A stretch of 64,000 nt of DNA from Campanula takesimana. Lineage: Eukaryota; Streptophyta; Magnoliopsida; Asterales; Campanulaceae. Positions 23,901 through 34,655 of this stretch are shown here, piece after piece. The position numbers and the translations under genes are program-made. Within the stretch, counting starts at the first letter, position 1, and each line of letters begins with the position of its first letter. The DNA is taken from the NCBI GenBank assembly GCA_026119855.1, contig JAOWBW010001451.1, positions 1-64,000 of the forward strand. The letters run 5' to 3'. Under the pieces are notes generated by a model. That model made no database searches and had not been told where the DNA came from. It saw nothing but the letters and a program-made list of their open reading frames with translations.

Positions 23901-24976
23901 TAATTCTTTCATTTGGCTTTGAAATGAATATTGGTGAAGATTGTATATACCATAAGTTCAGTGGGAGTAAGTTTATATTCTTAGTCTTATATGTGGATGA
24001 TATTTTGCTAGCTAGTAATGATATAAACCTTCTAAAAGAAACTAAGAATTTTCTTTCAAACAAATTTGAAATGAAAGATCTTGGTGAGGCATCTTTTGTA
24101 TTAGGAATCCAAATACACCGTGATCGCTCACGAGGTACTTTAGGATTATCACAAAAGGCCTATATAGAGAAGGTATTACAAAGGTTTAGAATGCAAAACT
24201 GTAAACCACATGACACCCCTGTCTCTAAAGGAGATAAATTCAGTCTCAATCAATGTCCCAAAAACAATTTTGAAACCAAGTATATGGAAAACATCCCTTA
24301 TGCATCAGCAGTAGGAAGCTTAATGTATGCTCAAGTCTGTACTCGTCCAGACTTAGCTTTTATTGTTGGGATGCTTTGTCGATACCAAAGCAATCCGGGG
24401 AGAGAACATTGGGTCGCAGCCAAAAGAGTGATGCGGTACTTACAAAACACCAAGGACTACATGCTTACATATTCAAAGTCGGATCATCTCGAGATCATTG
24501 GGTATTCCGATTCCGACTTTGCTGGATGCCAAGACAGCCGTAAATCAACGTCTGGTTATGTCTTCACATTAGCCGGTGGGGCCATTTCTTGGAGAAGTGC
24601 CAAGCAGACACTCGTTACTTCCTCCACCATGGAAGCCGAGTTCGTTGCTTGTTTCGAGGCATCCAATCAAGCTATATGGCTGCGTAAATTCACTGAGGGA
24701 CTGCGTATTGTTGATAGTGTCGAAAGACCTATTAAGCTTTATTGTGACAATAGGGCAGCAGTCTTGTACTCCAACAATAACAAGAGCTCGTCAAAGTCTA
24801 AACACATTGACATTAAATTTCTTGTTGTAAGAGAGAGGGTACAAAATGAACAAATAGAAATACAACTTATTGGTACAAACTCTATGTTAGCGGATCCGTT
24901 TACTAAGGCGTTATCACCTTTAGTGTTTCACGAGCATGTTGCTCATATGGGTGTAACAACTTTTGATAACATTTAA
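20933..24976 (+). pseudogene. gag-pol polyprotein of element 2, three in-frame stops
   Basis: One reading frame of 1348 codons from MSTIPMLNG to the terminal stop, interrupted only by TGA at 21341 (codon 137), TAG at 22004 (codon 358) and TAA at 22997 (codon 689); no frameshift is needed. Domains in order: UBN2-type gag; CCHC knuckle (CFFC-x4-H-x4-C) from residue 234; protease with catalytic DSGA at residue 281; integrase HHCC module and DDE core (HTDICGPF, VRSDRDGEY, NGVAERRNRT); RT with YVDD at residues 1020-1023; RNase H with YSDSDFAG, TMEAEF and LYCDNRA. All catalytic residues I can check are present. Read as written it is nonfunctional, but decay has been very light, consistent with the young LTRs. 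Confidence 0.92.
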
Positions 24977-25321
24977 TATAGTGGGAGTTTATGTTGTTTT
25001 CTTCAATTTTATTGTTCTATTATTATTTAAAGTTTGATTTCAATTGGTTAAGTTGGACTAGTTGGAAGAATATGCATATATTCATTAAGATCCATGCTAC
25101 ACATCCATACTTTTGATCTATGTCATTTAGTTGAATTGGTATATGTAATTATAGTGGGTTTAGTTGCGAATCAATTACAACGACTGCCCCTTTAGTTCTA
25201 TACTTGTATGGCTAATGGACGAGATTGTTATAAGTGATAACAAAGTGCACATTTGGGTTATCATTTATGTTGTACTTATGATTTAAAGGAAGAAATTTGT
25301 TTTGCAACCCAAGTGGGAGAT
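24977..25321 (+). other. 3' spacer and purine tract of element 2
   Basis: No coding. It ends with AAGTGGGAGAT (about 25311-25321), the polypurine tract directly before the 3' LTR. Confidence 0.7.
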
Positions 25322-25812
25322 TGTTAGATCAATATGGCTTGCAACACAAATAATTTGGTACCTTCCATTAATAAAATCATAACTATGACATTAATATAAA
25401 GTATGGTCAAAATAGTCAATGTGTAGAATCCCTGAAATGTTATTTATCTATCTTTGATGGGCAAGATAGTAAATCTACATTGCTTTGGAAATGAATAGGT
25501 ATGGTCCCTATTTGAAGTGTCACCATGTTTACTATATAAAGGCCCCTCCATCAAGCCTTAAACATACTTGATTCTTACTTTCTCTCATCTAAATTATCTC
25601 TTCATTATTGAAAGAACTTTTGAGAGACTAAGAGACACTTTCATTTAGAAGATCATCTCCCTACATTATCTTCTACTTCATTCTTATTCTCCCTTCAAGA
25701 CATCAAGATGGATTCAACAGGTATACATTTATTACATGCTTCCGCTTCATCTCTTCCTCTTTCTCTTACTTAAATATGAGTGTGGCATTCAGGGATTAAA
25801 ATTGTTCTATCA
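25322..25812 (+). repeat. 3' LTR of element 2
   Basis: 491 bp, nearly identical to 19005-19495; differences include a small cluster near 25541-25545 and an A/T near 25474. Confidence 0.95.
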
Positions 25813-26029
25813 ATGGCATTGTTTAGTACAAGTCATTCTATGTCGTACGAGTAATTTTAAGAAGCATATACATTATAAACTATAAATATCAAATGGATAT
25901 TTTATTATGCTTTTTCCGTCATCAATAAATTGATACAAACAGAACAGACCACCATTTATATTAAGCGCTGACCAATTACAATATATAGAAACTACAGTAC
26001 TCCATACAGAGAAGCCCCCCGAGTCGGTC

Positions 26030-29000
26030 TTAGAAGCAGCAGCATTCCTCGAGGACACAGCAGCAGCAAAGTGCGGCCAAGCTGCAAAAAATAGAGATCT
26101 TGAAGATAAAATTTAACACACATAATACAATGCCACAACATTATGTTAATGTTCATTAAAACATAACTACGTTCATTTAAATGTAAATCTCATGCATTGA
26201 AAATTTTTATGGCTCATTTAAATCTAAATCTCATGCATTGAAAAATTTTATGGCTCATAACATATTGTTCTTGTTATCATGCATTGCAAAATTTGAAGGG
26301 TCCTAACATAATGTTCTTGCTGTAATCAGAACATAACGACATTTATTTAAATATAAATTTCATGCATTACAATCTAAGCACTATAAAATTAATTTAAGGC
26401 ATCATATTTTAAGCCAACGAAGAATGATGCAACTATAGTTAATAGGGGAAACCAAGAGTCTTAGGATCTTGATAGCAATATATGGATAGGATCAATGACT
26501 TAAAACTATTACATAATGCCATGAAGGCTATAACTTAGCCTATAAATAGGCTAACACAAATCTCCCTTATGGGATTCGAACTCGTAACCTCCACATGAGA
26601 AGCTAACACCGGATACCGCTTGAGCAAGAGCTCTTTGGTATTATATATGGATAGGAAGATCACCAGTTTAGAAGATAATAATCCAATATCCTTCAAATAT
26701 AACCAAATCAATAATCACCCTCTGGTGCCAGTTCTCACATAAGAAAGACCATTGATTTGCGAACGGGTGTTTTATAATTCTCCTCCCAAAATAAATTGCA
26801 GTTGAGTTGTTAATGTTATTAAAAAATATGTTTTACATATTTGTATAATGCATATACAATGGTAAAATAAGTTAGAAACGTGACATCTATTTTATAACAA
26901 AAAAATGGAAAGTGCCACATTTGTTTTGAGCCGGATGGAGTACTAGTTTTTCACACAAGCAGATAAAACAAAACTTCTCAGGGGTACACACAGAGATAGG
27001 GTAGATGTGAAAAAACATGCAGCGCATACCAGTAGCTAGATTTCAGATTTCCATACCAAAAGGCATCTCTAATGTCACTCTCAATCAAACTACTCTCTCC
27101 GTCTCAGAAAGATAGTCTCATTTTGACTTTTTATGGTCAACAAAAATAAACTTTGACCAAACATTGGTGTCAATCTAATCATCAAAATAAAATTCTAAAA
27201 TGTGTTATTGATAAATCAATTAATGATTAATCAATTACAACTTAGAATTTTATTAGAATGATTAGATCGACACCAATGTTTGGTCAAAGTTTATTTTTAT
27301 TGATTATAAAAAGTCAAAATGAGACTCTTTCTAGGACAGAGAGAGTATTTGGTAACAAGTAATGTTTGGGGAACAAAAAAGTCACAAAATCTTGCTCACA
27401 AAATCCTAGGTGTAATGATTTTTTGGTGTTTTTAATTAGAGTGTGGCTGGTCCACTTTCGATGCAACCAATAAAATATCGCAAACACTTGTTTTGAGCAA
27501 GATTTTGTGACTTTATTTTGTGTCCCTATTGTTCTTTGGTAACTCATCAGTAAGGAAATATGCCAAGCAATCTAAGGACATTGAGTGGAAATGAGAAGAC
27601 CATAATGGTATAAAAAAAGTTGGAACAGAAGCCTAAACACGGAGCTGAGATAGAAGCATCATCTCTGCACAAGGTTCTGAAAAACGAGTCTCATTAATTT
27701 GATTATTCAAACTTAGTTACGATTTAGCTTTATTGGCTTGTAACTTCTAAACATTTCTCTATAAGTAAAACCCCCTTCTCAGAAACCATGAGACACATGG
27801 TTCATTGCCATCTTAACAGAAAAACAAAAACATGATTTGACAAGCCCATTTAAGCTGAAATCAGATACTGAAGTCTATTAGAAAGGTCTCATGGTGTCAT
27901 GGTTCTGTTCCCAGCAGTTTTATACAGGTTTAGATGGCCTTTGATTAACGGCTAATCAAAGGCCATCTACAAATCGGGGGAAAGGGTTCAAAAAGATAAA
28001 ACGTATTAGCCAAAAAGGTCAAAGGTTTTGGACGGTTTACAAATGCCTCTAACAAGCAATCAAATGATAGATAGTACCATGAGCAACCCGGCTACCCAAA
28101 TGTGGATATCACTAAAAGGGTAGCAAACCTTCATGTCTATGGTTTCTAATCCCATGCCAAGGACCATACTTGTGACTCAAAATAGGATTATAATGCCTCA
28201 TGGTGCAATGCTATTGGTTTGGTTTGTTGAACCATGGTTTGCAAGAAATTGATCTAGCAGAGAAACAAATAACGAAGCACGGAGTGCATTTTGTGCACTC
28301 CCCTATCAATCTCTCAGAACCTATGATCATATAGCTTGTTTGTAACGCAACGACTATTAATATTTCATCTAACACACATTTCATTCACTCAAAAAGCATG
28401 GAACAAAATCACAATTATTGTGCACCACACAGAGACAGTAACGGATGCCTAGTGTATTTATATTGACATACCATAAGAATAACAATAGTTACACCTTTAT
28501 CAAGATAATCTCATAAATTTGGTTAAAGTTCAATTGAAGTAAACATTTCTGAAGTCCAATCTTACCATTTATTTTTTGGGACAATGGGAATACTTTTATG
28601 GATTATTATATACTCCCTCCGTCCCACTTCACTTCACTTGAGACTTATTTCCATTTTGACTCGTCTCACTTCAGACTCTCCCGAATGGTAATCTTTTTAT
28701 AATTTTATATTCCTTCTACCCCACCCACTCATTCTCTCTCTTCAATTTTTACCACACAATTCATTCAACTAACCTACTATTAACCCACTCATTCTCTTTT
28801 TCATTTTCTACCACATATTTTCTTTCTTTTATTCTTTTTCCTTTGTTATTATGCCCAACTCTTAGGCCTCAAGTGATGTGGGACGGAGGGAGTATATAGT
28901 ACTTGCTTTTTCCGTTGTGAATTTCAAGAATAAATCAATTTATTTAAACAAAAATAAAAAGGAAAGTATTGACAATTTTGTTACTTTTTTTGGAATTAGC

Positions 29001-29826
29001 GAAAATACATACAGCGAATTCACACACACGCACAAAAAAAATGAGTAAAGTACAATTTTTTTTGGGGGAAAATTACCGATCTATGCAATGTATCAGGTCT
29101 TAATATTCAATTAATACAACGTAATGCTTACTTTTGAAAATAGACAACGTACTTGCTTATTGTGTATCAAATAATGCAACGTAATAACTTTTAGCCGCTA
29201 CTACGTTGCATTAATTGATACAACTTACTTCAAGTACGTTTGTCAAATTGTGTCGAACTTTGCATTATTTGATACAACTACTTCAACTACGTTTCACAAT
29301 GTAAGAAGTCCCTACTACGTTGCATTAATTGATATAAATCGGACACTACGTTGCATAAATAGGTTGTTTGCCCATTTTTTTTTGAGATCATACCAGCCTC
29401 TTAGGACAGAGGAAAGGCCAGAATCATAATCTTGGTACTCATAATGCTGGTGGTGCACGTGCTGAGCCTGAGGAGGCCCTGGAGGGTACCCCTCGTTAAA
29501 GTACCCTTGATACCCTCCTTCATAGTGCTGGTGCTGCACGTGCTGCGGTGGTGGTGGACCATTAAACGGCGGCCCGTATGGTGGTACGGCCGACGGATAT
29601 ACACCTGGCGGCGGTGGAGGAGGCCCACCATACCCTACACAATTAAAAAAAAAAAAAATTAAAAAAAAATTAAACACACCATCTAAATTATACACAGTGA
29701 TCAGGCGTTTGGAAACAAATAAAATTTGTAAAATAAAAATAGGGGTTTGAATTAATAAACGAAAATGGAGTAGGAGGAGTTGCCTGTCGGTGGATAAGGC
29801 TCTTGGGGATAGTCTCGATAGCTCAT
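26030..29826 (-). CDS. CYSTM-family cysteine-rich membrane peptide, three exons
   Basis: Exon 1, 29826-29761 (22 codons, MSYRDYPQEPYPPTG...); exon 2, 29634-29394 (proline/histidine-rich, GYGGPPPPPPG to SVLRG); exon 3, 26081-26030 (ending CCCCVLEECCCF). The exon 2-3 junction splits a Cys codon (TG|C) with clean GT and TTTTGCAG sites, giving the diagnostic tail RGCLAALCCCC. CYSTM proteins are about 70-120 residue plasma-membrane peptides linked to stress tolerance; the Cys-rich tail forms the membrane anchor. The exon 1-2 join is out of phase by one base as written: exon 1 ends at a codon boundary before GT, whereas exon 2 needs one extra base. A 1-bp loss, an error in the T-rich junction or a different first exon could explain this. 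Intron 2 is about 3.3 kb and holds a SINE and several MITEs. The family call from exons 2-3 is strong. Confidence 0.75.
26492..26642 (-). mobile_element. tRNA-derived SINE with 14-bp target duplication
   Basis: On the minus strand the head reads like a tRNA gene, with an A-box-like TTGCTCAAGCGG and a B-box-like AGTTCGAATCC about 45 bp apart, followed by a tRNA-unrelated body. Perfect direct repeats ATATATGGATAGGA flank it at 26478-26491 and 26643-26656. Head, size (151 bp) and long duplication define a SINE. It lies in intron 2 of the CYSTM gene and is oriented with the gene. Confidence 0.8.
26657..27092. other. Intronic sequence (CYSTM intron 2)
   Basis: No coding signal. AGCCGGATGGAGTACTAG near 26932 may be one end of a decayed MITE. 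Confidence 0.35.
27093..27345. mobile_element. Stowaway-like MITE, near-complete hairpin
   Basis: CTCTCTCCGTCTCAGAAAGA at the left, mirrored by TCTTTCTAGGACAGAGAGAG at the right, TA on both sides. Inverted similarity runs through almost the whole 253 bp, so a transcript would fold into one long stem. The same family occurs at 34398-34655. Confidence 0.85.
27368..27526. mobile_element. Small inverted-repeat element
   Basis: AAAGTCACAAAATCTTGCT at the left and AGCAAGATTTTGTGACTTT at the right, within longer imperfect arms beginning GGGAACA. A target duplication is not clear. Confidence 0.55.
27527..28612. other. Intronic sequence (CYSTM intron 2)
   Basis: About 1.1 kb without recognisable coding or repeat structure. 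Confidence 0.35.
28613..28892. mobile_element. Stowaway-like MITE
   Basis: CTCCCTCCGTCCCACTTCAC and GTGATGTGGGACGGAGGGAG as inverted ends, TA on both sides; 280 bp. Confidence 0.9.
29085..29375. repeat. TACGTTGCATTAATTGATA repeat, candidate inverted-repeat element
   Basis: Variants of TACGTTGCATTAATTGATA recur in both orientations across 290 bp next to CYSTM exon 2. Similar GTTACAAATAATGCAAC words border 43140-44230. Probably a non-autonomous TIR element; ends are not precisely fixed. Confidence 0.45.
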
Positions 29827-30718
29827 TTTTTTTTTTTTTTTTATGAAAGTGAATTCTTTCTCCCTCTTTTTTGAGAAGATTTGGAGAGGAAATTTATTGA
29901 GTAGGAGCTAAGGAACGATCGAAGAGAAGAAAGTACAAGTTTGGGAGCCACGTGTCGGTATGTCTAGGTGTCACGTAAAATGTAGGGCCATGACGTCATG
30001 TGGTAGGATAAGAGAGGGGGTCTGTAACAAAGAAGAGAAACTAGGCTGATGTAGTTCTCATTCTGGTCCAGGTCAGGCCCATATTTTCATGAAGTTCCCG
30101 GCCCCTTTTCATGAGGTTAGTTTGTGTGGGCTGTTTCGTGATTGTTTTTTTTGCAATTGTTAATAAAACTAACAAATTTAAAGTTTTCGTTGAAGAAAAA
30201 AATAATAATTTAAAGTTTAAACCTTAAATTTTGCTAGACAATTAGAAGAAACACAAATGTGACAACGGAAATGGAATTGTTCCGGTTTTGCTTTGCTCCT
30301 GCGAGCTGCAGTTACAATTATGATTTAGCCCTTTCGCTTTATTTTGAATGATATATGTTCGACAAACGAGATATTTTTGAGCTCGATGAGACTCAAAGTA
30401 TGTAAAACCCAATTACAGCCCCCACAAGATAGAGAAAGAAGACTTGGACGAGTGCCGCTCGTTGCTTACTCGTAGCAGCAGTCCAGGTGGAGAACGATGA
30501 CACGAGCAATCACGTAGCAATCAAATTTTAATTACAATCAATGTTATTATTAATTTTGGATAACAAAGCTTAGCCAGAAAGTAAAAGAAACGCGTCCATA
30601 GATTAATCCAGAAACAGACCTCTTCTATAAATAAAACCAGCAAATTCAAAGTCAAAATTAAGAAAAAACAAATTCCCAATTCTACACTCTATCCCGCTGT
30701 TTTCAATCGTCGTTGATC
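29827..30718. promoter_or_regulatory. Shared divergent promoter of CYSTM (-) and GER5 (+) with ACGT cluster
   Basis: The 892 bp between the two start codons contain CACGTG (29949-29954, in CCACGTGTC), TCACGTAA (about 29971-29978) and the palindrome TGACGTCA (29991-29998). These three ACGT cores are binding sites for ABA/stress bZIP factors and lie 120-170 bp from the CYSTM ATG. A TATAAATA box at 30626-30633 lies 86 bp before the GER5 ATG. Shared stress regulation is an inference. Confidence 0.6.
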
Positions 30719-33704
30719 ATGGCAGGCACACCTCAAGAAAATCCACCAGCCCAACCACCCAATGGAGAATCATCGTCAACGGAGGAGGATCCTAAGAAGT
30801 GGGGAACACAAGTGATGGGACCGCCGGCAGTTCCGGCAAGTCACCCGGACAATCAAACGGCAGCGTCGTGGAACGCAGGGCAATATCATCATCCTTATTT
30901 GGTTTATACGCCGGTTGATAGACCGAGTAATAACCCTTTGGAACCAGTGATTAATGTGTTCCATTCTTGGAGCAGCCAGGCCGAATCTATTGCCCGAAAC
31001 CTCTGGCACAATCGTATCTTCTCTTCCCATCTTTTCTAAATTAAGTTTCATTGTCAACACTTCCCCATCCATAACGTTTTCTTTTTGCTGTTTTAAGAAC
31101 TCCCAACAGTTAGTGCAAAGTTTATCTTCGCAAAATATAAATTAATTAGTTTATCATAGTCATTTACTAACTTTATTCCAAAATAAAAATGAATGTCCGA
31201 AATTGCTCTTGATCGGGGGTGACGGAAGTAGTACAAGGTCTTGAGCTGAACCGCTGAAGTAGTACAAGGCGCTACGGGGCTGAAGTAGTATTAGACCCTA
31301 AGCACCCAACTAATAATTGCCAAATTGGTAGGTTCAGTTCCTACTGGATGCACGCCAATGGAACCCTCCCGTAAGGTTCTGTAGCAATGAATCTCATCCG
31401 CCATACAAATTGGTGTCTTAGATTCATTTCTTACTAGTATATGTTAGATTCATATCTTATTGAGCAAGAGCAATTTCGAATATCATTTTGGGACAGAGCC
31501 AGTCTTCTAAAAAGTTTCTCTTAGAAAACAAGTTCTACTGTTTGAATCGTAGAATGATTCGGTCGTACACAACATTTCCAGATCCTTGATAAAAGATGAT
31601 TTTAGTTACATTCTATGTGTTGCCAAAACACTCCCTCCGTCCCAAAATGATCTTCTCATTTGCCATTTTTCATTATCCCAAAAAGTTCTTCTCATTTCTA
31701 CAATTTAGGCTTAAATGTTCATAAACACAACATGGCTAGAGAAGCAAGTGTTCCTATCCTTAAACATTTTCAATAATCAAATGCGAAGATCATTTTGGGA
31801 CGGAGGGAGTATATTTTGGCAACAAAGTAATTGGAAGTGGACACTTGTATGGAATGAAAGAGTAGGAGTTCTGTTTTTGGCTATTTTTTTCACTGCCTTA
31901 CCTTATTTAGATGATATCAAGAGAAATTTCAGATATCATTTTGGGACAGAGGTAGTCTTCTAAAAAGTTTCTCTTAGAAATTAAGTTCTACTCTTTGAAT
32001 AAGGGAGCGATTCGGTCGTACACCACATTTCCAGATCCTTGATAAAGATGATTTTAGTTACAGTCTATATGATGTCGAAATACATTTTGGCAAAGAAGTA
32101 ATTGAACGGGGAAACTTGTATGGGATGAAAGAGTAGGAGTTCTGTTTTTGGCTAATTTTTTCAGTGCCTTACCTTATTTAGATGATAACCCCTTCCTGTG
32201 TCAAAAATTCAAAAATAGAAAGCAAGGGATACTAAACAAACTTAAGGTTATGTAGATTAGCGTACTTTGTCTGTTGTACGCACACAACTTCTAAAGCTTT
32301 TTCACATGCTAGACCACTTTTGAATTATTTTCTATCGTAATATAATATACTTGAATTCTTGAAGATTCAGACTCTATGAATATTGCATGTATAAGGTAAA
32401 ATGGTTGATGAGTCTTGATCTTAAATATGCATATTTGCAGTGAACACGGGATCCTCAGTGACAGGAGCAGCATGGGGGAAGGTTAATTTGACAGCCAAGG
32501 CTATGACAGAAGGCGGATTCGAGTCTCTCTACCATCAAAATTTTCAACCAGAGGCATATGATAAACTTAAAAAGACTTTCGCTTGTTATCTTTCCACAGC
32601 GACTGGACCTGTTGCTGGAACCATCTATCTCTCAACTACACGAGTGGCCTTTTGCAGCGATCGTCCTTTATCTTTCGTTGCACCCTCTGGCCAACCCACT
32701 TGGAGCTACTACAAGGTAAGCAGATTTAGCATACAAAATCTCAAATTTAACATTAGTACATTGAACTGTGCTACAGAGGTGGATCCAAGGCAACCTATGG
32801 CGCAAGTGCACCCAATATTTCCCAACATTTGGTATAAAAAGATTATTTGAACTGAATTTAGACTCCCTCTGTCCATAAATGAATGTCCAAAATCAAATTT
32901 GCTCTTGATCAAGAGTAAATTTGTAACTTTTTTGGACATTTATTTAGGGACAGAGGGAGTATTATATTAGAAAAACTGAACCTGTGTTTAATACTCATTC
33001 CGTCCCATGTTTGGGTTGGCCAAATAAAAGCCGCATTCTAAAAATAGAATGTAAATAGATTAAGTTATTACATGAACTAAATTAGCATTTGATTAACACA
33101 TTCAATTACACTATTCAATATTCAGTCCCTCCACTTTGTTCTATTGATACTTCCTCGTTTTGCTTTATTTCACCTCTGTTTTGGAGTTTCAATTTAACAT
33201 ATGGACGACTACTAAAGAGAGAAACATGAAAAGATTGGGGGCAGTTTAGTAAATATAAAATATTGTTTGAAAATGTTGATCCGTCTGTGTCAATTGGTGA
33301 CATTTATTTCCGAATGGAGGGAGTAGCAATTTTGTAGTTCAAGATCATTCGTTACCAACTAATAGGTCCCAAGTCCAATTCTCGCTGAATATATTTTTAC
33401 TGTAAATTTTAATCTATAATTCGTGCACCCACTTGCTCTGGATCCACAACTGAACGCAACTAATGTCTTTGCACCAACTTATGCGCGATGGAATCAGGTG
33501 GTAATACCATTGTGGAGCATTGAAACGGTGAACCCAGTGATAATGCAGCACAATTCAGAGAAGTACATTGAAATTAAGACTGTTGATGGGCATGACTTCT
33601 GGTTTATGGGATTTGTGAGTTTTGAGAAAGCTTCTCATCATCTCCTCGATAGCTTATCAGATTTCCGGGCACATGAGGTTGCACCACGTCCTGTTGATAC
33701 TTAG
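30719..33704 (+). CDS. GER5: GRAM-domain GEM-related protein, GER5-like, three exons
   Basis: Exons 30719-31013, 32441-32715 and 33498-33704 join to 777 bp, 258 residues. Junctions are a split Leu codon (C|TG) and an in-phase AAG|GTG, both with GT-AG ends. Residues 1-98 hold the GER5-type N-terminus (KKWGTQVMGPPAVP, HPDNQ, NNPLEPVI, ARNLWHN); the GRAM domain follows, with WGKVNLTAKA, KKTFACYLST, SYYK, then VVIPL and DGHDFWFMGF. GRAM proteins bind membrane lipids or proteins; Arabidopsis GER5 (At5g13200) is a stress/ABA-responsive GEM relative involved in reproductive development. The ATG at 30719 has good context (ATCATGG). All exons are open, so the gene looks functional. Intron 1 carries a tandem duplication and a MITE; intron 2 carries two MITEs. 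Orthology rests on recalled similarity to GER5. Confidence 0.88.
31466..32189. repeat. Tandem duplication (about 272 bp unit) in GER5 intron 1
   Basis: Unit A 31466-31918 and unit B 31919-32189 are directly adjacent and similar throughout. Unit A is longer because it contains the MITE at 31631-31809; without it both are about 271-272 bp. Confidence 0.8.
31631..31809. mobile_element. Stowaway-like MITE with an empty site in the neighbouring repeat unit
   Basis: CTCCCTCCGTCCCAAAATGA mirrored by TCATTTTGGGACGGAGGGAG; 179 bp. The matching position of unit B near 32088 has one TA and no insertion. Relative at 34134-34309. Confidence 0.88.
32863..32959. mobile_element. Short foldback MITE in GER5 intron 2
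   Basis: CTCCCTCTGTCCATAAATGA mirrored by ATTTAGGGACAGAGGGAG; at 97 bp it is almost entirely inverted repeat. Confidence 0.8.
33125..33323. mobile_element. Diverged Stowaway-like MITE in GER5 intron 2
   Basis: Left GTCCCTCCACTTTGTTC, right GAATGGAGGGAG before TA; about 199 bp, left end decayed. A half end ATTCCGTCCC near 32998 has no partner. Confidence 0.55.
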
Positions 33705-34133
33705 CTACACGTATGTTCATATCTCTCCTCCTCTCTATTTTTTTCTTTTTTTTTATATAAAATCCTTCCTGATACAGCGATCTTGTTCCTTTTGTTGGTA
33801 ATTCTCAGTAGTACTATTTGCCGTATAATAATCGTATGTATAAATATTTATTATTTTGTAATTTTGAAGTTTTAGTATATGTTTGTGTTACGAAAGTGTG
33901 GATCTAAAAACTGTAGTTTAATCATTAGTAAGTAATGGTTATTTATGTTGTTTTTGGATGGTGGGCAAGAGAGGTTATACATTATGCACTATATATATCC
34001 AGGCAAATGTGCTCGAATGCAAAACTATTTTGATTGACAACACTAATAGTAACCCAATGTTGTGTTAGAATGTATGCCTGAATCGCTTGTCACAATATTC
34101 AACATATCCATCGAGTTTGTATTGAAAAAGATA
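33705..34133. other. 3' region of GER5
   Basis: AT-rich 3' untranslated and intergenic sequence; no other gene seen. Confidence 0.4.
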
Positions 34134-34309
34134 CTCCTTCCGTCTCAAAATGATCTTCTCATTTGACTATTCAAACTTTTTAAGGATATGAACACTTGTT
34201 TCACTATCCATGTTTTGTTTATGCACTTTTAAGGCCAAAATGTAGAAATCAGAACTTTTTGGGACAATGAGAAATGACAAATAGGAAAATCATTTTGGGA
34301 TGGAGGGAG
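34134..34309. mobile_element. Stowaway-like MITE
   Basis: CTCCTTCCGTCTCAAAATGA mirrored by ATCATTTTGGGATGGAGGGAG-type end, TA flanks; 176 bp; same family as 31631-31809. Confidence 0.85.
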
Positions 34310-34397
34310 TAAAAGTTTTGCATGCATGAAAGTACACTTTCCTAAAGGTTGATGTACAAATATGGGAGAAAGTAGTGAAAAGGGTACTTGTCTTCTA

Positions 34398-34655
34398 CTC
34401 CATCTGTCCCAGAAAGATAGTCTCATTTTGACTTTTAATAGTCAACAAAAATGAATTTGACAAACTATTGGTGACGATCTAATCATTCTAGTGAAATTTT
34501 ATAATTTGTAATTGATAAATCATTAAGTAATTGTAATTTATCAATAACAATTTTTAAAATTTCATTGTGATTAAATTGACCCTAGTGTTTGGTCAAAGTT
34601 TATTTTTGTTGGACCATAAAATATCAAAATGAGACTATCTTTTGGGACAAAAGGG
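34398..34655. mobile_element. Stowaway-like hairpin MITE
   Basis: CTCCATCTGTCCCAGAAAGA mirrored by TATCTTTTGGGACAAAAGGG; 258 bp; same family as 27093-27345 including the internal TTTGGTCAAAGTTTA arms. Confidence 0.8.

Larger units (their letters stand above)
19005..25812 (+). mobile_element. Element 2: Ty1/copia LTR retrotransposon
   Basis: Two 491-bp LTRs start TGTTAG and end TCTATCA, with the 5-bp target duplication ATGGC at 19000-19004 and 25813-25817. Primer site, long leader, a single gag-pol frame and a purine tract follow in order. About four substitutions separate the LTRs (eye count), so insertion is recent. The copia lineage is not assigned. It landed about 210 bp downstream of the stop codon of the CYSTM gene. 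Confidence 0.95.

Noticed and set aside
26560..26645. tRNA-like sequence considered as a tRNA gene
   Set aside because: Head fits only loosely, continues into a non-tRNA body and is flanked by a 14-bp target duplication: a SINE.
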